From positions 1-16,346 of the forward strand of contig DASUMP010000060.1 in NCBI GenBank assembly GCA_036277635.1: a stretch of DNA of 16,346 nucleotides, given 5' to 3'. The notes under the pieces were generated by a model. The model was not told the DNA's origin. It made no database searches and saw nothing but the letters and a program-made list of their open reading frames with translations. Both the position numbers and the translations under genes were made by a program. Position 1 is the stretch's first letter. Every line of letters begins with the position of its first letter. This document shows positions 14,920 through 16,346 of the stretch, piece by piece. Source of the DNA: DASUMP01 sp036277635 (GTDB lineage Bacteria; Actinomycetota; Acidimicrobiia; IMCC26256; PALSA-610).

Positions 14920-16163
14920 CGACGGTCCAGATCCCCACGGCGCGGTACACGTCGCCGGAGTACGCCGCGCGCGAGCACGAGCGGCTGTGGCCCCGCGTGT
15001 GGCAGCTGGCGTGCAGCATCGACCACGTCGCGCGCCCGGGAGACTGCTACGAGCACCGGCTCGGCACGTTGTCGGTGTTGATCGTGCGCGGCGACGACGG
15101 CGAGCTGCGCGCCTTCCAGAACGCGTGCCGCCATCGCGGCAGCGCGATCTGCGAGGGCGTCACGAGCGGGCTCACCGAGCTGCAATGCCCGTACCACCGC
15201 TGGACGTGGGATCTCCAGGGTCGCCTCCGGGAGGTCCCGTCACGCAAGGTGTTCGGGGTGCACAACGACGACCTGCCGTTGGTGCCGGCGCGCGTCGACG
15301 TGTGGGGTCCCCTCGTGTTCGTGAACCTCGCGCTCGACGGCGAGCCGCTCGACGAGTTCCTCGACGGCGTCCCGGCCGACGCCGCGTGGGCCCGTCTCGA
15401 CGAGTTCCGCTGCCTCGCCGCGATCACGATCCCCACGGAGTGCAACTGGAAGACGCTGATCGAGGGCTTCTCGGAGACGTACCACGTGCAGGGCATCCAT
15501 CGCGAGATGCTGCCGATGTGCGACGACGTGCGCGGCCCCCAACAGCTGTGGCGGCGTCACGGCAAGCTGCACCAGCCGTACGGTCTCCCCTCGCCGCGCC
15601 TGCGCGACCGCCCGAGCGACCAGCAGGTGTGGGAGTCGTTCGTCGAGATCATGGGCATCCGCGTCGGCAACGTCGAACAACGCGACGCCGGCCCGGCACC
15701 GATCGTCCCCGACGGCAGCACGATGCGGGCGCAGATCGCCGAGCTCGTGCGCGCCGAGGGCCGACGCAACGGCAACGACTACGCGAGCTGGGACGACGCG
15801 CAGGTCCTCGACATGTCGCAGTACAACCTGTTCCCGAACGTCACCGTGCTCGTCTTCTCCGACCTCATGCAGGTCGTGCGGGCGCGTCCCGGGCGCACGC
15901 ACCTCGACGCGCACATGGACACGTTCGCGTTCGTGCGCCGGCCCGTCACCGACGACGATCCGCGTACCCAGCCGTTCGAGCTCCCGCTCGCGCCCGGCGC
16001 CGAGCTCCCCCTCGGCCTCGTCCTCAACCAGGACGTCGCCAACTTCTCACGCGCCCAGCGCGGCCTCCACCAACCCGGCCTCACGCACCTCACCGTGTCG
16101 GTCGAGGAGGAGTGCCGGATCGTCAACCTCCACCGCGCCCTCGACGAGTTCGTCGGCCCCTGA
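14916..16163 (+). CDS. Rieske oxygenase, alpha (catalytic) subunit
   Basis: This 415-residue protein belongs to the Rieske non-haem iron oxygenases, which use O2 and electrons from a reductase to hydroxylate or demethylate ring or side-chain substrates. The Rieske 2Fe-2S ligands are Cys71-x-His73 and Cys91-x2-His94, with 17 residues between the pairs. The mononuclear iron site is His190 and His195 (ETYHVQGIHRE) with Asp373 (NQDVANF). The bridging acid position before the first His is Glu188 rather than Asp, as in several members. The start is a TTG overlapping the amidohydrolase stop (TTGA), giving strong translational coupling. No ferredoxin, reductase or beta subunit is nearby, so it may be a homo-oligomeric alpha-only type. 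The substrate is unknown. Confidence 0.92.
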   Translation: MTTVQIPTARYTSPEYAAREHERLWPRVWQLACSIDHVARPGDCYEHRLGTLSVLIVRGDDGELRAFQNACRHRGSAICEGVTSGLTELQCPYHRWTWDLQGRLREVPSRKVFGVHNDDLPLVPARVDVWGPLVFVNLALDGEPLDEFLDGVPADAAWARLDEFRCLAAITIPTECNWKTLIEGFSETYHVQGIHREMLPMCDDVRGPQQLWRRHGKLHQPYGLPSPRLRDRPSDQQVWESFVEIMGIRVGNVEQRDAGPAPIVPDGSTMRAQIAELVRAEGRRNGNDYASWDDAQVLDMSQYNLFPNVTVLVFSDLMQVVRARPGRTHLDAHMDTFAFVRRPVTDDDPRTQPFELPLAPGAELPLGLVLNQDVANFSRAQRGLHQPGLTHLTVSVEEECRIVNLHRALDEFVGP

Positions 16164-16170
16164 CCGAACG

Positions 16171-16221
16171 CGTCCATTGCAGCGATTGCCCGCCTCTGCG
16201 AGGAGATCGCTGCAATGGACG
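16171..16221. terminator. Long hairpin between convergent genes, probable bidirectional terminator
   Basis: Perfect 16-base arms CGTCCATTGCAGCGAT (16171-16186) and ATCGCTGCAATGGACG (16206-16221) flank a 19-base loop, which contains a further CCTC-TGC-GAGG stem. The hairpin begins eight bases after the Rieske stop and ends four bases before the stop of the convergent acyl-CoA dehydrogenase gene. There is no T-tract on either side, a form common in high-G+C actinobacteria. It could also be one copy of a dispersed palindromic repeat. Confidence 0.7.
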
Positions 16222-16225
16222 AGGG

Positions 16226-16346
16226 TTACGGGATGTGGATGCCGGAGATGGCGCGGGCGACGACGAGACGCTGGATCTCGGAGGTGCCTTCGAAGATCGT
16301 GTAGATCTTCGAGTCGCGGTGCCACTGCTCGACGGGGTGGTCCTTC
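16226..16346 (-). CDS. Acyl-CoA dehydrogenase, C-terminal fragment at window edge
   Basis: The last 39 codons of a minus-strand gene run from the window edge to a TAA at 16228-16226. The translation contains RDSKIYTIFEGTSEIQRLVVAR, whose central motif IFEGTSEIQR is the C-terminal signature of acyl-CoA dehydrogenases; the Glu of FEGTSE (visible residue 19) corresponds to the catalytic base in medium-chain-type enzymes. These FAD enzymes oxidise acyl-CoA to enoyl-CoA. The gene continues beyond the window and is not evidently broken. It converges on the Rieske gene with a hairpin between. Chain-length preference cannot be judged from this piece. Confidence 0.85.
   Translation of the reverse strand, partial: KDHPVEQWHRDSKIYTIFEGTSEIQRLVVARAISGIHIP

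Overview
The window is about 70% G+C, and its third codon positions are almost always G or C. GTG and TTG starts, overlapping stop/start junctions and gaps of only a few bases are common. Together with a type I pantothenate kinase, an OmpR-type two-component system, a PadR regulator and a Rieske oxygenase, this suggests an environmental actinobacterium, possibly from the Acidimicrobiia. The lineage is an inference from composition and gene style, not from a marker gene. I see no RNA genes, insertion sequences, prophage or CRISPR. It looks like dense chromosomal sequence, with no stretch over 300 bases lacking a gene.

Left part (1-4892): the 3' end of a GT4-like glycosyltransferase overlaps a small two-helix membrane protein, followed by a zinc-dependent alcohol dehydrogenase. 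A membrane-anchored protein of unknown function runs the other way and overlaps the end of the dehydrogenase gene. A 198-base divergent gap with an inverted repeat then leads into an aldo/keto reductase and a TetR regulator four bases behind it.

Middle part (4903-8723): on the minus strand lie coaA, a secreted coiled-coil M23 peptidase with intact zinc ligands, and a SAM-dependent methyltransferase. The methyltransferase diverges from a PadR regulator across a 50-base gap holding a perfect 8+8 palindrome and overlapping promoter-like boxes. The PadR gene is translationally coupled to a small His/Arg-rich protein.

Right-centre (8668-13165) is the most distinctive part. A tight four-gene minus-strand unit encodes an exported protein with an extremely acidic tail, an exported Pro/Ala-rich protein, an ApbE-type flavin transferase and a ferric-reductase-like four-His haem membrane protein. 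A response regulator/histidine kinase pair is transcribed divergently, with a 7+7 direct repeat (11-base period) in the shared gap. I infer a two-component-controlled envelope redox module. The usual FMN-binding acceptor of ApbE is not in the window.

Right end (13198-16346): a D-aminoacylase-type amidohydrolase is joined by a TTGA overlap to a Rieske oxygenase alpha subunit, suggesting a linked catabolic pair. A 16-bp-arm hairpin then separates them from the convergent 3' end of an acyl-CoA dehydrogenase.
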